Assembly: GCA_012842725.1 (NCBI GenBank)
Contig: DUSG01000067.1
Location: 1-16,113, forward strand
Reading direction: 5' to 3'
DNA from: Clostridiales bacterium
GTDB lineage: Bacteria > Bacillota > Clostridia > Lutisporales > Lutisporaceae
Length of the DNA stretch: 16,113 bases
Shown piece after piece: positions 8,708 through 15,019 of this stretch. The notes below the pieces were generated by a model, which was given only the letters and a program-made list of their open reading frames with translations, searched no databases and was not told where the DNA came from. How positions within the stretch are numbered: position 1 is the first letter of the stretch; the number at the start of each line of letters is the position of its first letter. The position numbers were made by a program, and so were the translations under genes.

Positions 8708-9819
8708 TGCCTGCAAAAAATAAAGGGAATATTGATTTCACCCTTTTGATTACAGTCTTGATATTATTAGCTATAGGAATAACAATGGTATTTAGTGCCA
8801 GTGCGGCATCTTCATATTTGAAATATAATGATAGCTATCTATATCTTAAAAGCCAAGGATTGTATGCTATCATAAGTCTGATTGCCATGACAATATTAAG
8901 CAAAATTGATTATAGAATATGGGGCAGGTATGCACTTTTATTTGTAATTGTAAGCTTTATACTGCTTATAGCAATTTTTATACCAGGACTTGGTTATGGT
9001 GCTAAAGGTGCTATGAGATGGATTAAAGTAGGCCCGCTTACTTTTCAACCTTCAGAATTTGCAAAAACTGCTCTTATAATATTTATGGCCAGAAGCCTCA
9101 GTAATAAAAAAGAAAAGGTAAGACAGTTTTTTCAAGGTGTTGTTCCATTTATAATTTTGATGGTAATATATTTTGGACTGATAATAATTCAACCAAACTT
9201 GAGCATGGCGGGAAGCATAGTGATTATAACTTTTGTCATGTTATTTGCAGCAGGTGCAAAAATCTGGCATTTGTTAGGCTGGGTTATACCTTTTGTTCCT
9301 GCAGTAATATATTTAGTTACAAAAGAAAGTTACAGATTAAATAGATGGTTATCCTTTAGAGATCCATGGGCTGACCCATTGAATACGGGTTATCAGGCTA
9401 TACAGTCACTTTTAGCCCTTGGTTCCGGAGGATTATTTGGGTTAGGATTAGGTAATAGCAGACAGAAATTTTTTTATATACCAGAGGCTCAAAATGATTT
9501 TATTTTTTCTATAATCGGTGAAGAATTGGGATTTATAGGAACATCTACGGTTTTATTTTTATTCTTATTTTTAATCTGGAGAGGTATAAGAATTGCCCTT
9601 CATGCTCCTGATATGTTCGGTTGTCTTTTGGCAACAGGAATAACATGCATGATTGGTATACAAGTGGTTATAAATATTGCTGTTGTAACAGTATCAATGC
9701 CAACAACCGGAGTAACCCTTCCTCTTATAAGTTCTGGAGGTTCCTCTCTGTTATTTGTTATGGCAAATATAGGTATTCTGCTTAATATTTCAAGAAATAT
9801 CAAAACTGAGGGGAGTTGA
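8707..9819 (+). CDS. ftsW: SEDS-family peptidoglycan glycosyltransferase FtsW (or SpoVE)
   Basis: SEDS proteins polymerise lipid II into glycan strands together with a class B PBP. This one has 370 residues, about ten predicted transmembrane helices, and the family motifs MVFSASAASS in the first helix, GPLTFQPSEFAK (about 116-127), ALGSGGLFGLGLGNS, and PEAQNDFIFSIIGEELG with the conserved aspartate D264 in the large outer loop. PLISSGGSSL near the end is also typical. Its place between murD and murG supports FtsW/SpoVE rather than RodA. From sequence alone I cannot separate vegetative FtsW from sporulation SpoVE, which sits at the same position in B. subtilis. The partner is presumably the SpoVD-type PBP at 1339-3321. 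AAGGGGGG (8692-8699) precedes the ATG, which overlaps the murD stop by one base. Confidence 0.93.
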   Translation: MPAKNKGNIDFTLLITVLILLAIGITMVFSASAASSYLKYNDSYLYLKSQGLYAIISLIAMTILSKIDYRIWGRYALLFVIVSFILLIAIFIPGLGYGAKGAMRWIKVGPLTFQPSEFAKTALIIFMARSLSNKKEKVRQFFQGVVPFIILMVIYFGLIIIQPNLSMAGSIVIITFVMLFAAGAKIWHLLGWVIPFVPAVIYLVTKESYRLNRWLSFRDPWADPLNTGYQAIQSLLALGSGGLFGLGLGNSRQKFFYIPEAQNDFIFSIIGEELGFIGTSTVLFLFLFLIWRGIRIALHAPDMFGCLLATGITCMIGIQVVINIAVVTVSMPTTGVTLPLISSGGSSLLFVMANIGILLNISRNIKTEGS

Positions 9820-9824
9820 ATTAA

Positions 9825-10934
9825 ATGAGAGTAATTCTTGCAGGAGGAGGAACTGGAGGGCATATTTATCCTGCCATTGCCATAGCTAAAGGAATTGAAG
9901 AGAAATATGAAGATGCAAATATATTGTTTGTAGGAACCGATAAAGGTATGGAAAGAACAATTGTCCCACACGAAGGATATCCTTTGAGAAAAATAAAAGT
10001 CAGAGGCTTTACTAGAAAACCTTCATTTGATAATCTGATAGCTTTAAAGGAAAGTTTATTAAGCATGATTGAATGCCTAAAGATAATAAAAGAGTTTAAA
10101 CCTGATGTTGTAATAGGTACAGGCGGATATGTCTGTGGCACTATGTTATTGACTGCTACGTTATCCGGTATACCAACTCTGATACATGAGCAAAATGCAT
10201 TTCCCGGAATTACAAACAGAATCCTTTCCAGGTTCGTAGACAGAATCGCTTTGACATTTCCTGAAGCATCAGACTATTTTCGCAATAAAGATAAGATAGT
10301 AGTCACCGGCAACCCGCTTAGGAAAGAATTTAAAAAAGTTACTAAAGAGCAGGGAATGAAAGCTTTTGATTTTGATATAAATTATCCGTTGCTATTAGTT
10401 GTAGGAGGAAGCAGAGGAGCTAAGAAGATTAATGAAAGTTGTATGCTTCTTGCAGAAGAATGTGTAAAAAAAAGAGAGTTTCAAATGTTACATATGACAG
10501 GAGAAAGTCAATATGAACAGGTAATGGAGTTATATAAGCAAAGGAATATACCCACTGACACTCGATTTTTAAAGGTTATGCCATATATCCATAATGCACC
10601 TTATGCATATGCAGCGGCTGATTTATTGATTAGTAGATGCGGAGCAGGACTTATATCTGAAATAACTGTTTTAGGAAAACCTTCAATTTTGATTCCTTAT
10701 CCCTATGCAACTGACAATCATCAGGAATATAATGCCAGAGCCCTAGAGAAATCTAATGCAGCTATTGTTATACTAGAAAGTGAACTAGATGAGCATGTAC
10801 TTTTGCAGAAAGTAAAATATTTGTTTTGCAATAAGGATAAAATGAAAGAAATGGCTAACAATAGCAAAAAACTAGGAAAACCCGATGCAACTTTATCTAT
10901 AATTAATACTATTGAAGAATTATTATATAGTTAA
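9825..10934 (+). CDS. murG: UDP-N-acetylglucosamine--lipid I GlcNAc transferase (lipid II synthase)
   Basis: MurG is a GT-B glycosyltransferase on the inner face of the membrane. It adds GlcNAc to lipid I to make lipid II. The 369-residue protein has the N-terminal glycine loop AGGGTGGHIYPA with H13, the second loop GTGGYVCG (about 98-105), and HEQNAFPGITNR. The C-terminal donor-binding half carries VVGGSRGAKKINE, SRCGAGLISEI and YPYATDNHQEYNA, which contact UDP-GlcNAc in the known family structures. It starts five bases after the ftsW stop with GAGGGGAG (9808-9815) as ribosome binding site. It is the last gene of the tightly packed murE-murG unit; a promoter-like element begins just past its stop. 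Confidence 0.97.
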   Translation: MRVILAGGGTGGHIYPAIAIAKGIEEKYEDANILFVGTDKGMERTIVPHEGYPLRKIKVRGFTRKPSFDNLIALKESLLSMIECLKIIKEFKPDVVIGTGGYVCGTMLLTATLSGIPTLIHEQNAFPGITNRILSRFVDRIALTFPEASDYFRNKDKIVVTGNPLRKEFKKVTKEQGMKAFDFDINYPLLLVVGGSRGAKKINESCMLLAEECVKKREFQMLHMTGESQYEQVMELYKQRNIPTDTRFLKVMPYIHNAPYAYAAADLLISRCGAGLISEITVLGKPSILIPYPYATDNHQEYNARALEKSNAAIVILESELDEHVLLQKVKYLFCNKDKMKEMANNSKKLGKPDATLSIINTIEELLYS

Positions 10935-10944
10935 ATTTACTATA

Positions 10945-10953
10945 TGTTATAAT
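10945..10953 (+). promoter_or_regulatory. Candidate extended -10 promoter for murA
   Basis: TGTTATAAT is a perfect extended -10 element (TGn followed by TATAAT at 10948-10953), lying just after the murG stop. No good -35 box is visible 16-18 bases upstream, which is tolerated by extended -10 promoters. Transcription would start near 10960 and give a leader of about 89 bases before murA. The gap between murG and murA is one of only three in the window long enough to hold a promoter. Confidence 0.5.
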
Positions 10954-10979
10954 ATATCTAAGAGCATAGCGCCCTAGTA

Positions 10980-11041
10980 ACACCTTAGGAAGAAATGCAT
11001 AATATGTTAGTATGATTAGTATTGGCACTTCCTGGAGGTGT
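10980..11041 (+). promoter_or_regulatory. Leader hairpin that sequesters the murA ribosome binding site
   Basis: ACACCTTAGGAAG (10980-10992) pairs with CTTCCTGGAGGTGT (11028-11041). There are thirteen pairs, one of them T-G, with G11034 bulged. TGC (10996-10998) and GCA (11025-11027) extend the stem beyond an AAA bulge, leaving a 26-base loop. The 3' arm contains the whole murA Shine-Dalgarno sequence GGAGGTG (11034-11040). No T run follows, so it is not a terminator. CCTAG (10973-10977) could instead pair with TTAGG (10985-10989), five pairs including one G-T, and so compete with the main stem. I do not recognise a known riboswitch or protein-binding leader. The pairing is seen in the sequence; a regulatory role is inferred. 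Confidence 0.5.
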
Positions 11042-11048
11042 GAAAAAC

Positions 11049-12305
11049 ATGGGCATGTACATTATAAATGGAGGCAACAGGCTGGAAGGCGAATTGCGTA
11101 TAGAAGGTTCAAAGAATGCTGTGCTGCCTATACTAGCAGCATCAATAATAAATGGTAGACAGTCTGTGATTCATAATGTCCCAAATTTAAAAGATGTTAA
11201 AACAATGCTCAATGTTCTCGAAACTATCGGTTGCACTTGTTCCTTTAATGGTGACACCGTAATAGTAAATTCTGCCGGAGATTTGGATATAAATATTCCA
11301 GATAAACCTGTAAGAGAAATGCGTTCGTCTATTATGCTTATGGGAGCGATGCTTGGCAGATTTAAGAAAGTCAAAATATGTTTTCCTGGAGGTTGTGAAA
11401 TAGGGTTAAGACCTATTGATTTGCATCTGACTGGGTTGAGACTTTTAGGTGCTAAGATAGTTGAATCTCATGGTTATATATTATGCGAATGTGATAAATT
11501 ATATGGAAATGAAATTCATTTAGACTATCCAAGTGTTGGTGCTACGGAGAATATTATGCTGGCTGCTGTATCAGCTGAAGGAGTAACAATTATTCAAAAT
11601 GCAGCCAGGGAACCGGAAATAGTGGATTTACAGAATTTTTTAAATGGCATGGGAGCGAAAATTACAGGAGCTGGTAGCAGCACTATAAAAATAGAAGGTG
11701 TGAAAGAATTTCATGACGTAGAACATACAGTTATCCCCGACAGAATTGTAGCTGGTACTTATTGTGTTGCAGCTGCTATTACCCAAGGCAGAATTATAAT
11801 AAGGGATATAATACCGGAGCATATAAAACCTGTTTTATTAAAACTAGAAGAAAGCGGTTGTAAAATAAATAGATATAATAAAGATATAAGTATAAGTTGC
11901 TGTGGAAGACCTAATGCAGTAGATATTATCAAAACGATGCCATATCCAGGTTTTCCTACTGATATGCAAGCCCAGATGATGGCACTTATGTGTATTGCGA
12001 AAGGTACCAGTATATTTATAGAAACTATATTTGAAAATAGATATAAACATGCAGAAGAATTGATAAAAATGGGTGCAAACATAAAGATAGAGGGAAGAGC
12101 AGCAATCGTTAAAGGAGTCGATAATCTAATGGGTGCCCATGTTTTTTCAAAGGATCTTCGCGGAGGTGCTGCTTTAGTTCTCGCCGGTTTGGCAGCTGAA
12201 GGGACTACAATAGTTGATAATGTTGATATACACATTGATAGAGGATATGAAAATATGGATATAAAACTAATGAGTTTAGGCGCAGATGTAACTAAAGAAA
12301 AATAA
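11049..12305 (+). CDS. murA: UDP-N-acetylglucosamine 1-carboxyvinyltransferase
   Basis: MurA transfers enolpyruvate from PEP to UDP-GlcNAc, the first committed step of peptidoglycan synthesis and the target of fosfomycin. The 418-residue protein shows the two-lobed EPSP-synthase-like fold. Key residues are K22-N23 in GSKNAVLP and C116 in PGGCEIGLRPIDLH. C116 corresponds to the cysteine modified by fosfomycin, so the enzyme is expected to be intrinsically sensitive. PSVGATENIM, NAAREPEIVDL, PGFPTDMQAQ and DLRGGAALVLAGL complete the family pattern. ATG 11049 is chosen because GGAGGTG (11034-11040) lies eight bases upstream; the in-frame TTG at 11022 lies inside the leader hairpin. Many Firmicutes carry two murA copies; only one is visible here. 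Its place between murG and ftsQ is where murB is found in B. subtilis. Confidence 0.96.
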   Translation: MGMYIINGGNRLEGELRIEGSKNAVLPILAASIINGRQSVIHNVPNLKDVKTMLNVLETIGCTCSFNGDTVIVNSAGDLDINIPDKPVREMRSSIMLMGAMLGRFKKVKICFPGGCEIGLRPIDLHLTGLRLLGAKIVESHGYILCECDKLYGNEIHLDYPSVGATENIMLAAVSAEGVTIIQNAAREPEIVDLQNFLNGMGAKITGAGSSTIKIEGVKEFHDVEHTVIPDRIVAGTYCVAAAITQGRIIIRDIIPEHIKPVLLKLEESGCKINRYNKDISISCCGRPNAVDIIKTMPYPGFPTDMQAQMMALMCIAKGTSIFIETIFENRYKHAEELIKMGANIKIEGRAAIVKGVDNLMGAHVFSKDLRGGAALVLAGLAAEGTTIVDNVDIHIDRGYENMDIKLMSLGADVTKEK

Positions 12306-12307
12306 AG

Positions 12308-12324
12308 TTGCAGCATTGCTGCAA
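12308..12324 (+). other. Perfect short hairpin directly after the murA stop
   Basis: TTGCAGC (12308-12314) and GCTGCAA (12318-12324) form a seven-pair stem with a three-base ATT loop, two bases after the murA stop. The downstream bases are AT-rich (TAAATTTATATTTTTG) but the T run is interrupted, so it is at best a weak terminator. It could also be an mRNA end or stability element that lowers the expression of ftsQ relative to murA. The hairpin is certain as sequence; the role is not. Confidence 0.4.
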
Positions 12325-12367
12325 TAAATTTATATTTTTGTGTGGTACAAGCCCTAGAGGTGAGAAG

Positions 12368-13078
12368 ATGAAATCAGCGTTTAAAATTTTTATTCTCGTT
12401 TTAATATTGGGAATTAGCGCAGCCTTATTATTATCTTCAGATATATTTAATATAAAAAACATATATGTTACAGGAAATAAAACTGTACCAAAGAATGAAA
12501 TTATACTGTTGTCAAATATCCAATATAACCAAAATATATTTAGATTAAATAGGAAAAAGATTATTAAAAACATATTACATCATCCCAAAATTAAGGCAGT
12601 GAGAATGAAGAGAGTATTGCCATCCAGCATTGCATTGGATATTATTGAAAGGGAAGGTGTTGCTTTAATACCATATCTTGGTTCATATATTACTATAGAT
12701 GAAGAATCAGTGATTCTGGAAGTTATCAGTCTGGATTATAATTTAGATTTGCCTGTTATACAAGGAATAACTTTTAGTGATTTTAAATTAGGGGAAGAAT
12801 TAATAAGCGATAATAAAGAAAAATTAAGTATAGTAATGAATATTCTTAAATATCTTAAAAGCGTAGAGATGACAGAAATGGTTGAAACAATAAACGTGGA
12901 AGATACATCTAATATTGTAATTAATTCAAAAAGCAATGTACTTTTTTATCTAGGCAATAATAATCTAGATTATAAAATACGCATGGCTAAATCAATACTT
13001 GATGACCTTAATGAGAAAATGGAAACAGGTATTGTTGATATGAGACATGAAGGAAGTCCAATTTTTAAGCGAGATTAA
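12368..13078 (+). CDS. ftsQ: Cell division protein FtsQ/DivIB
   Basis: FtsQ/DivIB is a single-pass membrane protein that binds FtsL and FtsB/DivIC and controls septal wall synthesis. The 236-residue protein has a very short cytoplasmic tail, a transmembrane helix (about 6-24) and an outer POTRA domain beginning at FNIKNIYVTGNKTVPKNEI (about 27-45) and running to about residue 95 (RVLPSSIALDIIEREGVALI). The FtsQ/DivIB beta domain follows (VILEVISLDYNLDLPVIQGI). It is slightly shorter than B. subtilis DivIB (about 263). ATG 12368 has GAGGTG (12357-12362) five bases upstream; an in-frame TTG at 12308 lies in the hairpin after murA and would add a cysteine-containing, non-homologous extension. 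Position before the DUF881 pair matches B. subtilis divIB-ylxW-ylxX. Confidence 0.9.
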   Translation: MKSAFKIFILVLILGISAALLLSSDIFNIKNIYVTGNKTVPKNEIILLSNIQYNQNIFRLNRKKIIKNILHHPKIKAVRMKRVLPSSIALDIIEREGVALIPYLGSYITIDEESVILEVISLDYNLDLPVIQGITFSDFKLGEELISDNKEKLSIVMNILKYLKSVEMTEMVETINVEDTSNIVINSKSNVLFYLGNNNLDYKIRMAKSILDDLNEKMETGIVDMRHEGSPIFKRD

Positions 13079-13094
13079 GCCAGGAGGTTTATAA

Positions 13095-13811
13095 ATGAAA
13101 AATACAAAAATAAGTTTATCTATAGGACTTGTTTGTCTGGTTTTAGGAGTTATGGTTGCTGTTCAGTTTCGAACAGTTAAGGCAAATTTAGGACCTGTTA
13201 CTGAATATAGAGCAAGAGAGTTAGCATCTCAGTTAAAAAAAGTAACAGCTGAGAGAGACAACTTAATTGCGCTAAAGAACGAATTAGAAAGAAAGCTACA
13301 TGAGTATGAGAATGCAGAAGCAGAAGGGAGCATAGCAGCTAAATATTTAAATGAGGAATTAAATAAAGCAAGAATCATTGCCGGCCTGGTAGATGTCGAG
13401 GGACCAGGTATTATCATGACCGTTGATGACTTAAAGTTTTCGGAGAATTATAATTTCAATATAATACATTATACAGATCTGTTAGAATTGGTTAATGAAC
13501 TCAATGCTGCAGGTGCTGAAGCAATATCGATAAATGATCAGAGAATTATTTCAACTACAGAAATTAGGCAGGCAGGTTTGCATATAAATATTAATACTGT
13601 CAAATTTGCTCCTCCCTATGTATTCAAGGTAATAGGTGATCCTAAAACCTTAGAGGCAGCTTTAAGAATGAGAGATGGAATAGTACAAAGGATAGAGAAT
13701 AAAGGCGTTGCAATATCTATAACGCAACAGCAATCAGTAGTTGTCAAAAAGTACGATGGAGTAATTGAGAAAAAGTACTCAAGAGTAGTTAAAGAAGGGG
13801 AAGTACAATAA
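13095..13811 (+). CDS. DUF881 family membrane-anchored protein, first of a tandem pair (YlxW-like)
   Basis: A 238-residue protein of the DUF881 family, whose function is unknown. It has an N-terminal membrane anchor (about 7-24), a heptad-rich coiled coil (about 38-75) and an outer domain (about 93-222). The outer domain contains GPGIIMTVDD, LVNELNAAGAEAISINDQRI and a KVIGDP turn, all typical of DUF881. The layout resembles a bitopic division protein, but no enzymatic motif is visible. It is paralogous to the next gene: GAEAISIN and the spacing of GPGII, GAEAISIN and IG(D/N)P are shared. In B. subtilis the same place, between divIB and sbp, holds ylxW and ylxX. AGGAGG (13082-13087) sits seven bases before the ATG, a strong translation signal, and the gene follows ftsQ by 16 bases. 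The family call is firm; a division role is inferred from context only. Confidence 0.88.
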   Translation: MKNTKISLSIGLVCLVLGVMVAVQFRTVKANLGPVTEYRARELASQLKKVTAERDNLIALKNELERKLHEYENAEAEGSIAAKYLNEELNKARIIAGLVDVEGPGIIMTVDDLKFSENYNFNIIHYTDLLELVNELNAAGAEAISINDQRIISTTEIRQAGLHININTVKFAPPYVFKVIGDPKTLEAALRMRDGIVQRIENKGVAISITQQQSVVVKKYDGVIEKKYSRVVKEGEVQ

Positions 13812-13812
13812 C

Positions 13813-14541
13813 ATGAAAAAAGGATTATCCATTTATTATTTATTTACTATAGCGATTTTATTAGGGTTTTTTTTGTCTATCCAACTAAAAAGCGACATTA
13901 CTTCTCCTGGTATTATAACTATTTCAAAGTTATTGGCAATGGAAAATGATGTAGAAAATATTGAAGTGGAAGTTAATAATCTGAAAAAATCTATAACTGA
14001 ACTTAAGTTAAAACTCAATGATTATGAAAAAAGTTTAAGTGAAAGCGGAAGTATCTATGATTCCATGATGGAAGAATGGAAAAGAATAAGGGATTTAGCA
14101 GGATTAGAGAGGATTACTGGTCCAGGGATTATAATAACCATGAATGATAGCAAAAAGGATGTTGGTGTAGCAGATAATCCTGATTTATATATAATCCATG
14201 ATATAGATGTTCTTGAGGTAGTCAACGAGTTAAGGGCAGCAGGAGCTGAAGCTATTTCAATTAACGGGGAAAGAATACTTGGGACAACAAGTATAAAATG
14301 CGGTGGCCCTATTATAATAATCGATGGACAAAGGCATGCTACTCCATTTATAATAAGAGCAATAGGTAATCCAAAAGTATTGGAAGCTTCAATTCTTGCA
14401 CCTGATAGTTATATTGATCTATTGGAATATACGGGTATCGAAGTTGATGTAAGAAAGGCAGAAAGAATAGTGATTGATGGCTATAAGGCTCCATTGAAGC
14501 TTAAATATCAGAAAAGCATAGAAGAAGGTGAAAATAAGTGA
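13813..14541 (+). CDS. DUF881 family membrane-anchored protein, second of a tandem pair (YlxX-like)
   Basis: A 242-residue paralogue of the preceding protein. It has an N-terminal membrane helix (about 8-24), a coiled coil (about 40-75) and a DUF881 domain with GPGIIITMND (103-112), VVNELRAAGAEAISINGERI (136-155) and a RAIGNP turn. Outside these motifs the two copies have diverged widely, so the duplication is old and both are probably kept for distinct roles, perhaps as a heteromer. The start lies one base after the previous stop, with GAAGGGGAAG upstream. Its stop overlaps the sbp start by four bases (GTGA). Function is unknown. Position corresponds to ylxX of B. subtilis. Confidence 0.88.
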   Translation: MKKGLSIYYLFTIAILLGFFLSIQLKSDITSPGIITISKLLAMENDVENIEVEVNNLKKSITELKLKLNDYEKSLSESGSIYDSMMEEWKRIRDLAGLERITGPGIIITMNDSKKDVGVADNPDLYIIHDIDVLEVVNELRAAGAEAISINGERILGTTSIKCGGPIIIIDGQRHATPFIIRAIGNPKVLEASILAPDSYIDLLEYTGIEVDVRKAERIVIDGYKAPLKLKYQKSIEEGENK

Positions 14542-14885
14542 TAATTCCACTATTAGGTTTACTATTAGGCATACTGTTGGGCTTATTGTCTCCTATCACT
14601 TTACCAATTCAATATTCGACTTATATGTCTATAGCAATATTAGCTGCATTGGACTCAGTATTCGGAGGTATCAGGTCCAGTTTAGAGAACTCTTTTGACG
14701 TTGAAATATTTATATCCGGTTTTTTTGCAAATGCTGTTTTGGCAGCAATATTAACATATATTGGTGATCAGTTGGGAGTTCCTATTTACTATGCAGCAAT
14801 ATTTGCATTTGGTGTAAGGCTTTTCCAAAACTTTGCAATAATAAGGAGATACATTTTGGTGAGGATGAAAAAAAATAATAAATAA
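14538..14885 (+). CDS. sbp: Small basic membrane protein Sbp (DUF1290)
   Basis: A 115-residue, very hydrophobic protein with about four predicted transmembrane segments (roughly 3-19, 28-44, 56-74, 80-96) and a short basic tail ending in RMKKNNK. The motifs MSIAILAALDSVFGGIRS, FISGFFANAVLA and IFAFGVRLFQNFAIIRR closely resemble Sbp of B. subtilis as I recall it (about 121 residues), which lies just before ftsA-ftsZ. No biochemical function is known to me. The start is GTG 14538, overlapping the previous stop as GTGA, with AAGGTG (14525-14530) seven bases upstream. Translation is therefore probably coupled to the DUF881 pair, suggesting the three proteins are made together. Here sbp is followed directly by ftsZ, without ftsA. 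Confidence 0.93.
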   Translation: MIIPLLGLLLGILLGLLSPITLPIQYSTYMSIAILAALDSVFGGIRSSLENSFDVEIFISGFFANAVLAAILTYIGDQLGVPIYYAAIFAFGVRLFQNFAIIRRYILVRMKKNNK

Positions 14886-14898
14886 ATTTTATAAAAAT

Positions 14899-14925
14899 AA
14901 AGGAAATTATACATTTACGTTGAAC
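14899..14925 (+). promoter_or_regulatory. Sigma-H-like promoter upstream of ftsZ
   Basis: AAAGGAAAT (14899-14907) fits the sigma-H -35 consensus RnAGGAwWW. GTTGAAC (14919-14925) fits the -10 consensus RnnGAAT except for the last base. The spacer is 11 bases, within the usual 11-12. In B. subtilis ftsAZ has a sigma-H promoter that raises FtsZ at the onset of sporulation, so such a site makes biological sense here. The mismatch in the -10 box and the AT-rich background keep this tentative. Confidence 0.4.
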
Positions 14926-14950
14926 ATTATATTAGAGAAATTGACATAAA

Positions 14951-14975
14951 CATAGCGTAAGAATTTTTTACGATG
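14951..14975 (+). promoter_or_regulatory. Imperfect dyad in the ftsZ upstream region (possible operator)
   Basis: CAT-AG-CGTAA (14951-14960) is the inverted match of TTACG-ATG (14968-14975). There are eight pairs, with a two-base AG interruption in the left arm and a seven-base GAATTTT centre. It follows a perfect TTGACA (14941-14946), which lacks a convincing -10 box 16-18 bases downstream (only T-rich sequence). The dyad could be an operator or an early leader hairpin. It is short and could be chance. Confidence 0.3.
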
Positions 14976-15019
14976 TTAGGGTATTTATATTAATCGGGAT
15001 GTAGTAGGGAGGTTGTAAT

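Noticed and set aside
11759..12316. A 185-codon open frame on the minus strand opposite murA, and other minus-strand frames
   Set aside because: They lie entirely or mostly opposite clearly conserved genes, lack recognisable domains and ribosome binding sites, and show the composition expected of antisense shadows.
12308..12336. Promoter TTGCAG-17-TATATT before ftsQ
   Set aside because: The -35 box matches only three of six bases and lies inside a hairpin stem. In such AT-rich DNA the -10 match carries little weight.
10971..12357. Repeated GCCCTAG at 10971-10977 and 12351-12357, each upstream of a gene start
   Set aside because: Seven bases with no matching flanks or common spacing to the starts; likely chance.
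12308..12367. TTG 12308 as the ftsQ start
   Set aside because: It lies in the hairpin after murA, has no ribosome binding site, and gives a non-homologous leader. ATG 12368 has GAGGTG at proper spacing.
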